This document shows, piece after piece, positions 1-6,523 of a DNA stretch of 14,373 nt. Location of the stretch: assembly GCA_002381225.1 (NCBI GenBank), contig DFSS01000036.1:32982-47354 (forward strand). Direction: 5' to 3'. The notes under the pieces were generated by a model. It was not told the DNA's origin and did not search any database. It saw only the letters and a list, made by a program, of their open reading frames with translations. A program made the position numbers and the translations under genes. Origin of the DNA: Flavobacteriales bacterium UBA3431 (GTDB taxonomy: Bacteria > Bacteroidota > Bacteroidia > Flavobacteriales > Schleiferiaceae). The first letter of the stretch is position 1; every line of letters begins with the position of its first letter.

Positions 1-880
1 GCTTATAGGCCACGGGGGCATCCTTCAAGCCACCCGAATAATCATAGAATCCCCGTCCGGACTTTACTCCGAGATCACCTGCCGTCACAAGGTTGACGAG
101 CAACGGGTTGGGGGCGTATTTGGGTTGCCCCAATCCTTCGTGCAGCACTCGGAGGATGCTTAAACAGACATCCAAGCCGATGAAGTCCGCGAGTTGCAAG
201 GGACCCATGGGATGGGCCATGCCCAATTTCATAATGCCGTCAATCTCTGCGACCCCCGCAACCCCTGTTTGTAGGGTCTCAATGGCTTCATTGATCATAG
301 GCATGAGGATGCGGTTGGCTACAAAGCCGGGATAATCGTTGCAGGAGATAGGAATCTTACCCAAGGCTGTGGACAGCGAAATGACTGCTTGGGTCGTGGC
401 CTCCGAAGTCTTGTAGCCACAAATGATTTCCACCAACTTCATCACGGGAACTGGATTCATGAAGTGCATGCCAATGACCTGCTCAGGGCGTTTTGTCACG
501 GCGGCAATCTTGCCAATCGAAATCGATGAGGTGTTGCTGGCAAGGATGCACCCCGCAGGGGCTAAAGCATCCAAGTCCCGGAAAATTTGAAGCTTCAGAT
601 CTTCACGCTCCGTGGCGGCCTCGACCACCAATTCGGCGTGGGCGACGGCGGAGGCAAGATCCAAGGACGTCGTAATTCTGCCCAAAGCCCTTTCTGCATC
701 GGCAGCTGTGATAAGTTCTTTGGATACTTGACGGTCCAAGTTCTTTTGGATGGTTCCCAAAGCCCGATCCAAGGCGGGTTGGGCAATATCAAAGAGGGTG
801 ACGGAATAGCCACTGGTGGCCATGACATGGGCAATTCCGTTGCCCATGGTTCCAGCTCCCAATACAGTTACGTGTTTCAT
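1..880 (-). CDS. hbd: 3-hydroxybutyryl-CoA dehydrogenase (3' end cut by window edge)
   Basis: NAD-dependent 3-hydroxyacyl-CoA dehydrogenase that interconverts 3-hydroxybutyryl-CoA and acetoacetyl-CoA in the cytoplasm, in fatty-acid or amino-acid acyl-CoA metabolism. Translation from the ATG at 878-880 gives 293 full codons without a stop. Residues 4-17 carry the Rossmann dinucleotide fold (VTVLGAGTMGNGIA). The catalytic set of this family is present: Ser118 in SNTSS, His139 in GMHFMNP and Asn189 in PGFVANR. The C-terminal dimerisation domain runs to GRGFYDYSGG and then a KDAPVAYK tail. The family is about 280-300 residues long, so only a few residues and the stop should be missing. The start lies 22 bases after the stop of the sugar-transferase gene with no clear Shine-Dalgarno, so it is probably the distal gene of that operon. 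The family is certain. Exact chain-length preference cannot be read from sequence. Confidence 0.95.
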   Translation of the reverse strand, partial: MKHVTVLGAGTMGNGIAHVMATSGYSVTLFDIAQPALDRALGTIQKNLDRQVSKELITAADAERALGRITTSLDLASAVAHAELVVEAATEREDLKLQIFRDLDALAPAGCILASNTSSISIGKIAAVTKRPEQVIGMHFMNPVPVMKLVEIICGYKTSEATTQAVISLSTALGKIPISCNDYPGFVANRILMPMINEAIETLQTGVAGVAEIDGIMKLGMAHPMGPLQLADFIGLDVCLSILRVLHEGLGQPKYAPNPLLVNLVTAGDLGVKSGRGFYDYSGGLKDAPVAYK

Positions 881-902
881 AGCCCGAAAGATAGGGCAGC
901 AT

Positions 903-2336
903 TCACTTCCCGCGGCCTTGGATGACGGTCCAAACGGTATAAATCGCCACCTTAATGTCGTTGAAAAACGACATGTTTTCGATGTAGACCAAGTCGTATT
1001 CCATCCGGCGAATCATTTGATCCACCGAACTAGCATAGCCATAGCGCACCATGCCCCAACTCGTGATGCCCGGCTGCACTTTGTAAATGTGCCGATACTG
1101 GGGCGCCTTTTCGAGAATTTGGTCGGCAAAATATGCTCGTTCGGGGCGAGGTCCAACCAGGCTCATGTCCCCAATCAGGACATTCCAAAATTGAGGCAAC
1201 TCGTCCAAGCGGTATTTTCGGAGAAAGCGTCCAACCACTGTGATACGTGGATCCTCCTCTGAACTCAATTGGGGTCCCGCTGATTCGGCGCCCATGCGCA
1301 TGGACCGAAACTTGAAAATGTCAAACGGGCGCGCCTTCTTTCCCAACCGCTCTTGGCGATAGAACGCCGGACCCCCATCCCGCATAACGGCCAGAGCGAG
1401 TACTAGGAGGAGGGGGCTCAAGCACAGCAATGCGAGTGCGGAGATGGCGATATCGGCCAAGCGTTTGGTATTTCGCTGCCACGGATCCATGGGCTCTAAA
1501 TGCCATTCCATGAGCGGCAATCCATGTTCGTCGATACCCACCATCCCGGAGAGAATGCCATAGGTATCTGGAAGCATAAAGATGCGGGTTCCCAACATCT
1601 CCAATTCCAGAATCAACGGGGTCAAACGGTCATGCTGGTTCCCTGGTATCGCGAGAATGCAATCTTCAACATGCAGGCGCTCCACCAATGCCTTAACCTC
1701 TTTCGCGTCCCCCAGCATCGGCAAGTTGTTTAACGGCGCGCGGTCTGCGTGTTCTTCCGTGTTAATCCATCCCGCCAAAATCTCCCCCGAGGACTGCGCA
1801 TGAAGGACTAAGCCGTCCATGTGTTCGGATAAGATCGCGCGTTCCCCGATGAGCAGGGTCGGAAATGTGAATTTTTTCCGTTTAATGCGGAAGCGAATGA
1901 CATAGCCCAGGATGATTTTTCCTGCGATGGTCCAGATAAAAAGGGTACCGGCAAAGAGTCCTGCGCTCTTGAAATAGCCCGAGTAGGCGTCCACATAATC
2001 ATCCAAAAGGAAGAAAATGAAATATAGAACGCTGAATACGGCCCACACCTGGAGTGCTCGACTGAGCTCCTTGAGACGTGACTTTCGAAGTGGCCGCAAA
2101 TACAGTCCCACCATGCCCATTGCCCCAACCCACATTCCCGCGGTCAGGAGAGAACCGTAGACATAGAAGTTATCCCAGGCCATTTCAGGCACCCCAAAGC
2201 GGGCAGGCTCCAAAATGCTTTTTCGAAAAGTATAGAGCAAAGTGTAGGCAAGAAAGGCTCCGACGAAGTCCCAGCCGATGTAGGCCAATCGCCATGCGTT
2301 CGCCACCTTGTGCAACCTTGGACTTCGTGGACTCAT
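903..2336 (-). CDS. Polyprenyl-phosphate hexose/glycosyl-1-phosphate transferase (WcaJ/WbaP type)
   Basis: Integral membrane enzyme of 477 aa that transfers a sugar-1-phosphate from a UDP-sugar to undecaprenyl phosphate, the first membrane step of exopolysaccharide, capsule or O-antigen repeat assembly. About four hydrophobic helices lie at residues 16-37, 58-80, 95-112 and 127-147. A degenerate nucleotide-binding-like region follows (about 155-285), and then the bacterial sugar transferase domain (291-477). The catalytic Asp-Glu pair is at 378-379 in RLDELPQFWNV, followed by the family hallmark GDMSLVGPRPER and a PGITSWGMVRYGYASS loop. The ATG at 2334-2336 overlaps the stop of the upstream lipoprotein gene as ATGA, which implies translational coupling. 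No other polysaccharide genes are visible, so the sugar and the final glycan are unknown. Family assignment is firm. Confidence 0.93.
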   Translation of the reverse strand: MSPRSPRLHKVANAWRLAYIGWDFVGAFLAYTLLYTFRKSILEPARFGVPEMAWDNFYVYGSLLTAGMWVGAMGMVGLYLRPLRKSRLKELSRALQVWAVFSVLYFIFFLLDDYVDAYSGYFKSAGLFAGTLFIWTIAGKIILGYVIRFRIKRKKFTFPTLLIGERAILSEHMDGLVLHAQSSGEILAGWINTEEHADRAPLNNLPMLGDAKEVKALVERLHVEDCILAIPGNQHDRLTPLILELEMLGTRIFMLPDTYGILSGMVGIDEHGLPLMEWHLEPMDPWQRNTKRLADIAISALALLCLSPLLLVLALAVMRDGGPAFYRQERLGKKARPFDIFKFRSMRMGAESAGPQLSSEEDPRITVVGRFLRKYRLDELPQFWNVLIGDMSLVGPRPERAYFADQILEKAPQYRHIYKVQPGITSWGMVRYGYASSVDQMIRRMEYDLVYIENMSFFNDIKVAIYTVWTVIQGRGK

Positions 2337-3256
2337 GGACGATAGACAAGTCGGATGTTGTCGACAAGAACCGTATCGAGCTTGCCGTTGGCCAGCTTAA
2401 TGGAACCCAGGTAAATCCGAAAGTCTGATGCGTCCGGGACCCCTGATACCTCCGTGACTAAATTGATGTAGGCGTGATTCCAGGTTTTGGTTGGGTTCAA
2501 GGTGGCCGTGGGCATTTGGAGGATTTGGCCCGGGCGGTAGGCTATTACCCCCACCGAAATGGGAACAGAACAGAGGTAATCCAGTTCCACGTAGACATTG
2601 GCACTCAGCTTGGGCAAAACGTAGCGATCCATACTATGTACTTCAAAACGCGACAATCCCGTATCTAGTATGGCCATTCCGCTGTAAACATTCGTCTCGG
2701 CAGACGGAGCGGGGAAGCGCAACAAAGGGTCTGAGGTAAGAATCCAAGAGGTGTCGCTTTGAAGGGTCGCCACCATACGTTGACCGACCGACTCAAAATT
2801 CTCCAATGGAGCCACCACTAAATTTCCCCCAAGCCCGGAGAAATCATAGGAAAGGACCTTGGGATTGTTGCCCAAGGGCACGGTGGTCGTGACCCCGCGT
2901 TTGAGGGTAGTCGTAGTGACGTAATCCGTATAGAATGGGTAAATGCCACGAAAGCTGGAGATGCCATTGATGTTGATGCCTGGGTAAAGGCGAATCTCCT
3001 TGGGTCCCTCTTGGTCCATGAGGATCGGCAAAGTGGCGGGAAGGTGGTGGGCGCCGAGATTTATCCCGTCGACTTCTACCCATGCGGTCGTGACTTTCGA
3101 GCTCGTATTTCCCCAAACCGCTCCAGGCTCCGGGACTAGACCCAAACTGGGAATGTGCAGGAATGCGGGTTCTTCCACGGTTTCTTGGTCGCAACTTGCC
3201 ATCATTCCCGCCAAAACGAGTCCCAATAGCCATGTTCGTGTAAAACTTTCCTGCAT
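2333..3256 (-). CDS. Conserved Bacteroidota-type lipoprotein of unknown function
   Basis: Predicted 307-aa lipoprotein. Residues 1-21 form a lipoprotein signal peptide with a hydrophobic core (WLLGLVLAGMMAS), and Cys22 is the acylation site. The residues after the cysteine are acidic (DQETVEEP), which in Bacteroidota can mark surface-exposed lipoproteins (inference). The N-terminal half (about 30-150) resembles, from memory, a widespread unnamed Bacteroidota lipoprotein type with a pattern like TAWVEVDG, LPATLPIL and FRGIYPFYTDYV. The C-terminal half (about 155-307) is beta-rich and ends in an FRIYLGS...VLVDNIRLVY pattern reminiscent of jelly-roll or carbohydrate-binding folds. An upstream-extended reading frame (to 3697) exists but would run antisense through pcm. 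The ATG at 3254-3256 is chosen because it begins a proper signal peptide and has a -7 promoter box four bases upstream. It is co-transcribed with the sugar transferase, so an envelope or glycan role is possible but unproven. Confidence 0.85.
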   Translation of the reverse strand: MQESFTRTWLLGLVLAGMMASCDQETVEEPAFLHIPSLGLVPEPGAVWGNTSSKVTTAWVEVDGINLGAHHLPATLPILMDQEGPKEIRLYPGININGISSFRGIYPFYTDYVTTTTLKRGVTTTVPLGNNPKVLSYDFSGLGGNLVVAPLENFESVGQRMVATLQSDTSWILTSDPLLRFPAPSAETNVYSGMAILDTGLSRFEVHSMDRYVLPKLSANVYVELDYLCSVPISVGVIAYRPGQILQMPTATLNPTKTWNHAYINLVTEVSGVPDASDFRIYLGSIKLANGKLDTVLVDNIRLVYRP

Positions 3257-3260
3257 CCTG

Positions 3261-3268
3261 CAAAGGTA
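3261..3268 (-). promoter_or_regulatory. Putative -7 promoter element (TACCTTTG) for the lipoprotein operon
   Basis: Read on the minus strand this is TACCTTTG, an exact match to the Bacteroidota -7 consensus TAnnTTTG. Its last base is only four bases before the ATG at 3256, so transcription would begin at or within a few bases of the start codon. No clear -33 TTG is seen at the usual spacing. Confidence 0.5.
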
Positions 3269-3301
3269 GAGCAGTGACCGCTTTGTAATTTGCAGCCCTC
3301 C

Positions 3302-3958
3302 ATGCGAAGCGACACCCCCCGACATCAAGGCCAGCGATTGCTGCTTGTTCAGCAATTGCGGGAACGAGGGATTTCCGATGAGCGCGTTCTCGATGCCATG
3401 AGCCAAGTCCCACGGCATTTGTTTTTGGATTCCTCTTTTGAACAGTTTGCCTACCGAGATGCGGCATTTCCCATTCGGGCTCACCAGACCATTTCCCAGC
3501 CCTACACGGTGGCTTTCCAAACGGAAGCCTTGCGTCTCCAACCGGGAGCCAAGGTATTGGAGATTGGAACGGGCTCGGGCTACCAAGCGGCAGTGCTTGC
3601 CGCCATGGGCTTCAAAGTATACACCATCGAGCGCCAGAAAGAGCTTTTTGATTTTTCTAAGAGCCTCTTGCGGGACTTGGGCTATCGGGTGACTCAAAAA
3701 TTTGGAGACGGGTACAAAGGCATGCCCGCATTTGCGCCCTTCGATGGCATTTTAGTGACCGCAGCGGCCCCGGAATTGCCTCAAGATCTCCTTGCGCAAC
3801 TTCGACCTGATGGTCGGTTGATTGTCCCCGTTGGAGAGGTCGAACAAGATCAAGCCATGCACGCCGTATGGCACGACGCGGCGAACAACCGCCAGGAAGA
3901 AGTGCTTGGGAAATTCCGATTCGTGCCCATGTTAAAAGATGTGGATACGGGGCGTTGA
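3302..3958 (+). CDS. pcm: Protein-L-isoaspartate O-methyltransferase
   Basis: Cytoplasmic repair enzyme of 218 aa that methylates L-isoaspartyl residues in aged proteins using S-adenosylmethionine. The AdoMet-binding motif I is at residues 85-93 (VLEIGTGSG). The family substrate-site segment is present just before it (FPIRAHQTISQPYTVAFQTEAL, residues 56-77, with Ser65). Post motifs follow: GDGYKGMPAFAPFDGILVTAAAPELP and LRPDGRLIVPVG. The ATG at 3302 is preferred. An in-frame TTG at 3290 would add four residues and cannot be excluded. The gene diverges from the lipoprotein gene across 45 bases, and a weak TAATTTG sequence at 3287-3293 may contribute to its promoter. It converges on smpB with 11 bases between the two stops. 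Length and motifs are normal for the family. Confidence 0.96.
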   Translation: MRSDTPRHQGQRLLLVQQLRERGISDERVLDAMSQVPRHLFLDSSFEQFAYRDAAFPIRAHQTISQPYTVAFQTEALRLQPGAKVLEIGTGSGYQAAVLAAMGFKVYTIERQKELFDFSKSLLRDLGYRVTQKFGDGYKGMPAFAPFDGILVTAAAPELPQDLLAQLRPDGRLIVPVGEVEQDQAMHAVWHDAANNRQEEVLGKFRFVPMLKDVDTGR

Positions 3959-3969
3959 GCCCAGGGACA

Positions 3970-4410
3970 TCAGAGCTCGCGCCGTGTATCGCGGTCAATG
4001 TCACGCTCTTTGATGGCGGCCCGTTTGTCATGCAATTTTTTGCCTTTCGCGAGCGCAATTTCTAGCTTGGCCCAACCTCGTGGACTAAAAAACAATTTCA
4101 GCGGGACCACCGTTGTGCCCACGTCTTTAAGTGCCTTTTGAATTTTGACGAGCTCGTTCTTTTTGAGGAGCAATTTTCGTTCACGTAAGGGGAGGTGGTT
4201 GCTGTGGGTGCCCAACCGAAACTCCGCAATGTGCAGATTTTTAATCCAGAGTTCACCGGATTCATGGATGTAGCAGTAGCTGTCCGATAGATTGCCTTTT
4301 CCCTCGCGGAGCGATTTCACCTCAGTTCCATAGAGCTGGAGGCCCGCCGTGAAGAAATCTTCCAAGTGGTAGGCAAAACGCGCTTGTCTATTCTGAATAA
4401 CCGGGTTCAC
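3970..4410 (-). CDS. smpB: SsrA-binding protein SmpB
   Basis: Small RNA-binding protein of 146 aa that escorts tmRNA to stalled ribosomes for trans-translation. The OB-fold hallmarks are present: QNRQARFAYHLED near the N-terminus, GLQLYGTEVKSLREGK (residues 23-38), then LPLRERKLLLKKNE. The basic C-terminal tail that enters the vacant mRNA channel is present (KGKKLHDKR to RDTRREL). Initiation is at a GTG (4408-4410). The protein N-terminus fits the family at this point, and a -7 promoter box ends four bases upstream, so the GTG is well supported. The tmRNA gene itself is not in the window. Convergent with pcm, divergent from pyrD. Confidence 0.96.
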   Translation of the reverse strand: MNPVIQNRQARFAYHLEDFFTAGLQLYGTEVKSLREGKGNLSDSYCYIHESGELWIKNLHIAEFRLGTHSNHLPLRERKLLLKKNELVKIQKALKDVGTTVVPLKLFFSPRGWAKLEIALAKGKKLHDKRAAIKERDIDRDTRREL

Positions 4411-4414
4411 TGCG

Positions 4415-4422
4415 CAAATCTA
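4415..4422 (-). promoter_or_regulatory. Putative -7 promoter element (TAGATTTG) for smpB
   Basis: Minus-strand TAGATTTG matches TAnnTTTG exactly and ends four bases before the smpB GTG. It lies only four bases from the oppositely directed pyrD element, so the two promoters share a 30-base divergent region. Confidence 0.55.
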
Positions 4423-4426
4423 ACCC

Positions 4427-4434
4427 TACTTTTG
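4427..4434 (+). promoter_or_regulatory. Putative -7 promoter element (TACTTTTG) for pyrD
   Basis: Plus-strand TACTTTTG matches TAnnTTTG exactly and ends six bases before the pyrD ATG at 4441. It is back to back with the smpB element. Little or no 5' leader would be expected. Confidence 0.55.
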
Positions 4435-4440
4435 TGGAGT

Positions 4441-5472
4441 ATGCTGTACGATCGTGTTCTTCGCCCGCTGCTTTTTTCGCTTCCTGCCGAAAAAGCCCAC
4501 AATTTGACCATGGCACAACTCAAGGCCCTTCAAGGCCATGCCCTTGGTCGCGCGCTCCTACGGAACTGGGCTGGACCCATTTCCCCGCAGCCGGTGCAAG
4601 CCATGGGGCTAACATTTGCCCACCCCGTGGGCCTCGCTGCGGGCCTAGACAAGAATGCAGAAGCCGTGCGTGGATTTTTCGCCTTGGGCTTCAGCCACGT
4701 GGAAGTCGGCACTCTGACACCCCGACCGCAACCTGGCAATCCCTTGCCTCGTTTGTTTCGATTACCATCAGATCAAGCAATTATTAACCGCATGGGATTT
4801 AACAATCACGGTGCGGAATCGGCAGCCGCTCGCTTAGCTGAACGGGATCCGGCCTGGGGCATTGTGGGTGGAAATGTGGGTAAAAACAAAGACACCCCGA
4901 ACGACCGGGCGGAAGAGGACTATATCCGCGCCATGCAAGCCTTGGCTGGCAAAGTGGACTATTACACCGTCAACATCTCGTCCCCAAACACTCCTGGCCT
5001 GCGGGACCTCCAGCACGAAGCGGCTTTGAAGACTTTGTTGGATTCGGTGGCAACCGAGAATAAGCGCACCCAGCCGATACCCTTGGCTGTTAAAATGGCA
5101 CCGGATTTGACCAAAGATGAAGTTCAAAACATGGCCCGTATAGCCGCCACCTGTGGATTTCAGGGCATTATTGCCACGAATACCACCATTGACCGTGGTG
5201 GATTGCGTACTTCGGCTGAAGCGGTTACCGCTATGGGCGCAGGAGGGCTTTCAGGCCGTCCACTCGCTCAGCGAAGCACCCGCGTTATCGAATGGGTGCG
5301 TGAAGCCGTTGGCGATCACCTCGCTGTCATCGGTGTCGGAGGGGTCTTTACCGCCCAAGATGTATTGGACAAGCGCAATGCTGGAGCGGATTTGGTGCAA
5401 GTGTATACCGGATTTGTGTACCAAGGTCCCGGGATGGTTGGTCAATTACAAACCGCATGGAAGAACGATTAA
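4441..5472 (+). CDS. pyrD: Dihydroorotate dehydrogenase (quinone), class 2
   Basis: Membrane-associated flavoprotein of 343 aa that oxidises dihydroorotate to orotate with quinone as acceptor, step four of pyrimidine synthesis. The N-terminal helical pair that docks to the membrane and admits quinone (residues 1-40) identifies class 2. FMN and substrate motifs follow: AAGLDKNAEAV (67-77), GTLTPRPQPGNPLPRLFRL (90-108), NRMGFNNHG (116-124), VNISSPNTPGLRDLQ (177-191, with Ser181 in the catalytic-base position), PLAVKMAPDL, GIIATNTTI, GGLSGRPL, IGVGGV and QVYTGFVYQGPG. The start at 4441 matches family N-termini. An in-frame start further upstream would extend antisense through smpB and past the promoter. 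Its 3' end overlaps the next gene by 16 bases. Confidence 0.97.
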   Translation: MLYDRVLRPLLFSLPAEKAHNLTMAQLKALQGHALGRALLRNWAGPISPQPVQAMGLTFAHPVGLAAGLDKNAEAVRGFFALGFSHVEVGTLTPRPQPGNPLPRLFRLPSDQAIINRMGFNNHGAESAAARLAERDPAWGIVGGNVGKNKDTPNDRAEEDYIRAMQALAGKVDYYTVNISSPNTPGLRDLQHEAALKTLLDSVATENKRTQPIPLAVKMAPDLTKDEVQNMARIAATCGFQGIIATNTTIDRGGLRTSAEAVTAMGAGGLSGRPLAQRSTRVIEWVREAVGDHLAVIGVGGVFTAQDVLDKRNAGADLVQVYTGFVYQGPGMVGQLQTAWKND

Positions 5473-6323
5473 TTTGGGTGGAATGCCCCCGGGACGCCAT
5501 GCAAGGCTACCCCCAGCCATTTGCTACCGATGCCAAAGTGGAATACCTGCGGCATGTCCTTGAGGTTGGATATGACGTGATTGATATCGGCAGTTTTGTT
5601 TCTCCCAAAGCCATTCCACAGATGGCTGATACCGAGGCGGTTCTGGAGGCCTTGGCCCCGCAAAAAGGCCGAAACCGCTTCCTAGTCATTGCCGCCAACC
5701 ATCATGGTGTCCGCGCCGCCGCCGCTAATCCCCATGTCGATGTGGTGGGCTATCCTTTTTCTGCTTCGGATACCTTTCAGCAGCGCAACACGCGCCGCAG
5801 CCAAGCTCAGGCAATGGAGGAACTCGTGGAACACGCCGCGCTTTTGCGTGACTCGGGCAAATCCCTTGTGGTGTATATCAGCATGGCCTTTGGCAACCCG
5901 TATGGGGAGCCATACCATGTTGAAGCGGTCGCGGACTGGGTTCACCAAGTGCATAAGGCGGTATCGCCCGAAGCCATTTCCCTCAGCGATACTGTGGCCA
6001 TGGCCACTCCAGATCATATTACTTCCTTGGTGGAAGCTTGTCGGAGCAAGTGCCCCGACGCACAATTGGGCTTGCACCTGCATGTTCCTTCCGGGTATTC
6101 CTTGCGGTCTGGGTTGGTTCAAGCAGGGTGGGCTAGTGGGGTTCGGCGATTCGATTCCGCCTTGCTTGGTTTTGGCGGATGTCCGATGGCTCAAGACGAA
6201 ATGTGCGGCAATTTGCCCTCAGAAAGCCTGCTGACCTTTGCGCTTTCGTGGCGAATTTCAACCGGAGTCAATCCTTTGGCGTTGGAAGCGGCCCACAATG
6301 CTGCACGGCGACTTTTTCTCTAA
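5457..6323 (+). CDS. Hydroxymethylglutaryl-CoA lyase
   Basis: Class II aldolase-like TIM-barrel lyase of 288 aa that splits HMG-CoA into acetyl-CoA and acetoacetate, the last step of leucine catabolism. The active-site set of the family is visible: Arg12-Asp13 in VECPRDAMQG, the IGSFVSPKAIPQM segment (residues 44-56), His207 and His209 in LGLHLHV (metal ligands), and the signature cysteine Cys242 in GFGGCPMAQDEMCGNLPSE. The ATG at 5457 lies inside the last codons of pyrD (16-base overlap, different frame), so expression probably depends on the pyrD transcript. The protein begins directly at the first conserved strand, as usual for bacterial members. No terminator is visible between its stop and the downstream riboswitch. 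Confidence 0.93.
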   Translation: MEERLIWVECPRDAMQGYPQPFATDAKVEYLRHVLEVGYDVIDIGSFVSPKAIPQMADTEAVLEALAPQKGRNRFLVIAANHHGVRAAAANPHVDVVGYPFSASDTFQQRNTRRSQAQAMEELVEHAALLRDSGKSLVVYISMAFGNPYGEPYHVEAVADWVHQVHKAVSPEAISLSDTVAMATPDHITSLVEACRSKCPDAQLGLHLHVPSGYSLRSGLVQAGWASGVRRFDSALLGFGGCPMAQDEMCGNLPSESLLTFALSWRISTGVNPLALEAAHNAARRLFL

Positions 6324-6328
6324 CTTCG
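6321..6328 (+). promoter_or_regulatory. Weak candidate -7 element (TAACTTCG) ahead of the riboswitch
   Basis: TAACTTCG differs from TAnnTTTG at one position and overlaps the stop codon of the HMG-CoA lyase gene. It would place a transcription start a few bases before the aptamer. Read-through from the pyrD operon is the alternative source of the riboswitch transcript. Confidence 0.25.
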
Positions 6329-6338
6329 CTTCGTACTT

Positions 6339-6486
6339 GTGTGCCCACTCGGGGCTTAAAAGGGAAACCGGTGAAATTCCGGTGCTGTGCCCGCAGCTGT
6401 AACCTGCCACTCGACTTTTTGACAATGCCACTGGGAAACTGGGAAGGCCAAAAAGTTGCAGGGAGCCAGAAGACCTGCCTTGAACC
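6339..6486 (+). ncRNA. Cobalamin riboswitch aptamer
   Basis: A cis-regulatory RNA aptamer that binds adenosyl- or another cobalamin. All the landmark core segments occur in order. A GCCC...GGGGC hairpin leads into CTTAAAAGGGAA (6355-6366). Next come the CCGG-TGAAATT-CCGG hairpin (6368-6382) and GCTG-TGCCCG-CAGC (6384-6397) followed by TGTAA. The GCCACTGGG (6427-6435) and GGGAAGGC (6441-6448) pair comes next. The B12 box AGCCAGAAGACCTGCC is at 6464-6479. A ten-pair helix joins 6411-6420 to 6449-6458 with one G-U pair, supported by CCTG/CAGG pairing outside it. It lies in the leader of a TonB-dependent receptor, the commonest place for this riboswitch in Bacteroidota. Ends are approximate because helix P1 is not resolved by eye. 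Confidence 0.97.
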
Positions 6487-6495
6487 ATAACCCCG

Positions 6496-6517
6496 TCAAC
6501 ACCGGGAAGAGTGTTGA
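6496..6517 (+). promoter_or_regulatory. Riboswitch expression-platform hairpin next to the receptor start
   Basis: TCAACAC (6496-6502) and GTGTTGA (6511-6517) form a perfect seven-pair stem around an eight-base loop, CGGGAAGA. The stem ends six bases before the receptor ATG at 6524, so when formed it would occlude the ribosome-binding region. The loop bases CGGG (6503-6506) are exactly complementary to CCCG (6390-6393) in the aptamer loop L5. This is the kissing-loop contact known to couple ligand binding to repression in this riboswitch class. No U-tract follows the hairpin, so control is predicted to be translational. Confidence 0.75.
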
Positions 6518-6523
6518 AGCGAA

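Noticed and set aside
3257..3697. In-frame N-terminal extension of the lipoprotein gene, giving about 454 aa
   Set aside because: It runs antisense through pcm, lacks family-like sequence, and would bury a proper lipoprotein signal peptide and its promoter box.
3959..3969. Possible terminator between pcm and smpB
   Set aside because: Only 11 bases lie between the stops and no inverted repeat with a T-run is present.
4366..4440. Upstream in-frame start for pyrD
   Set aside because: The added residues precede the family N-terminus and would require transcription from within smpB. The ATG at 4441 has a promoter box and correct membrane helices.
6411..6458. Ten-pair helix considered as a possible terminator
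   Set aside because: It is an internal peripheral helix of the cobalamin aptamer. It encloses the conserved GCCACTG/GGGAAGGC core and no U-tract follows it.
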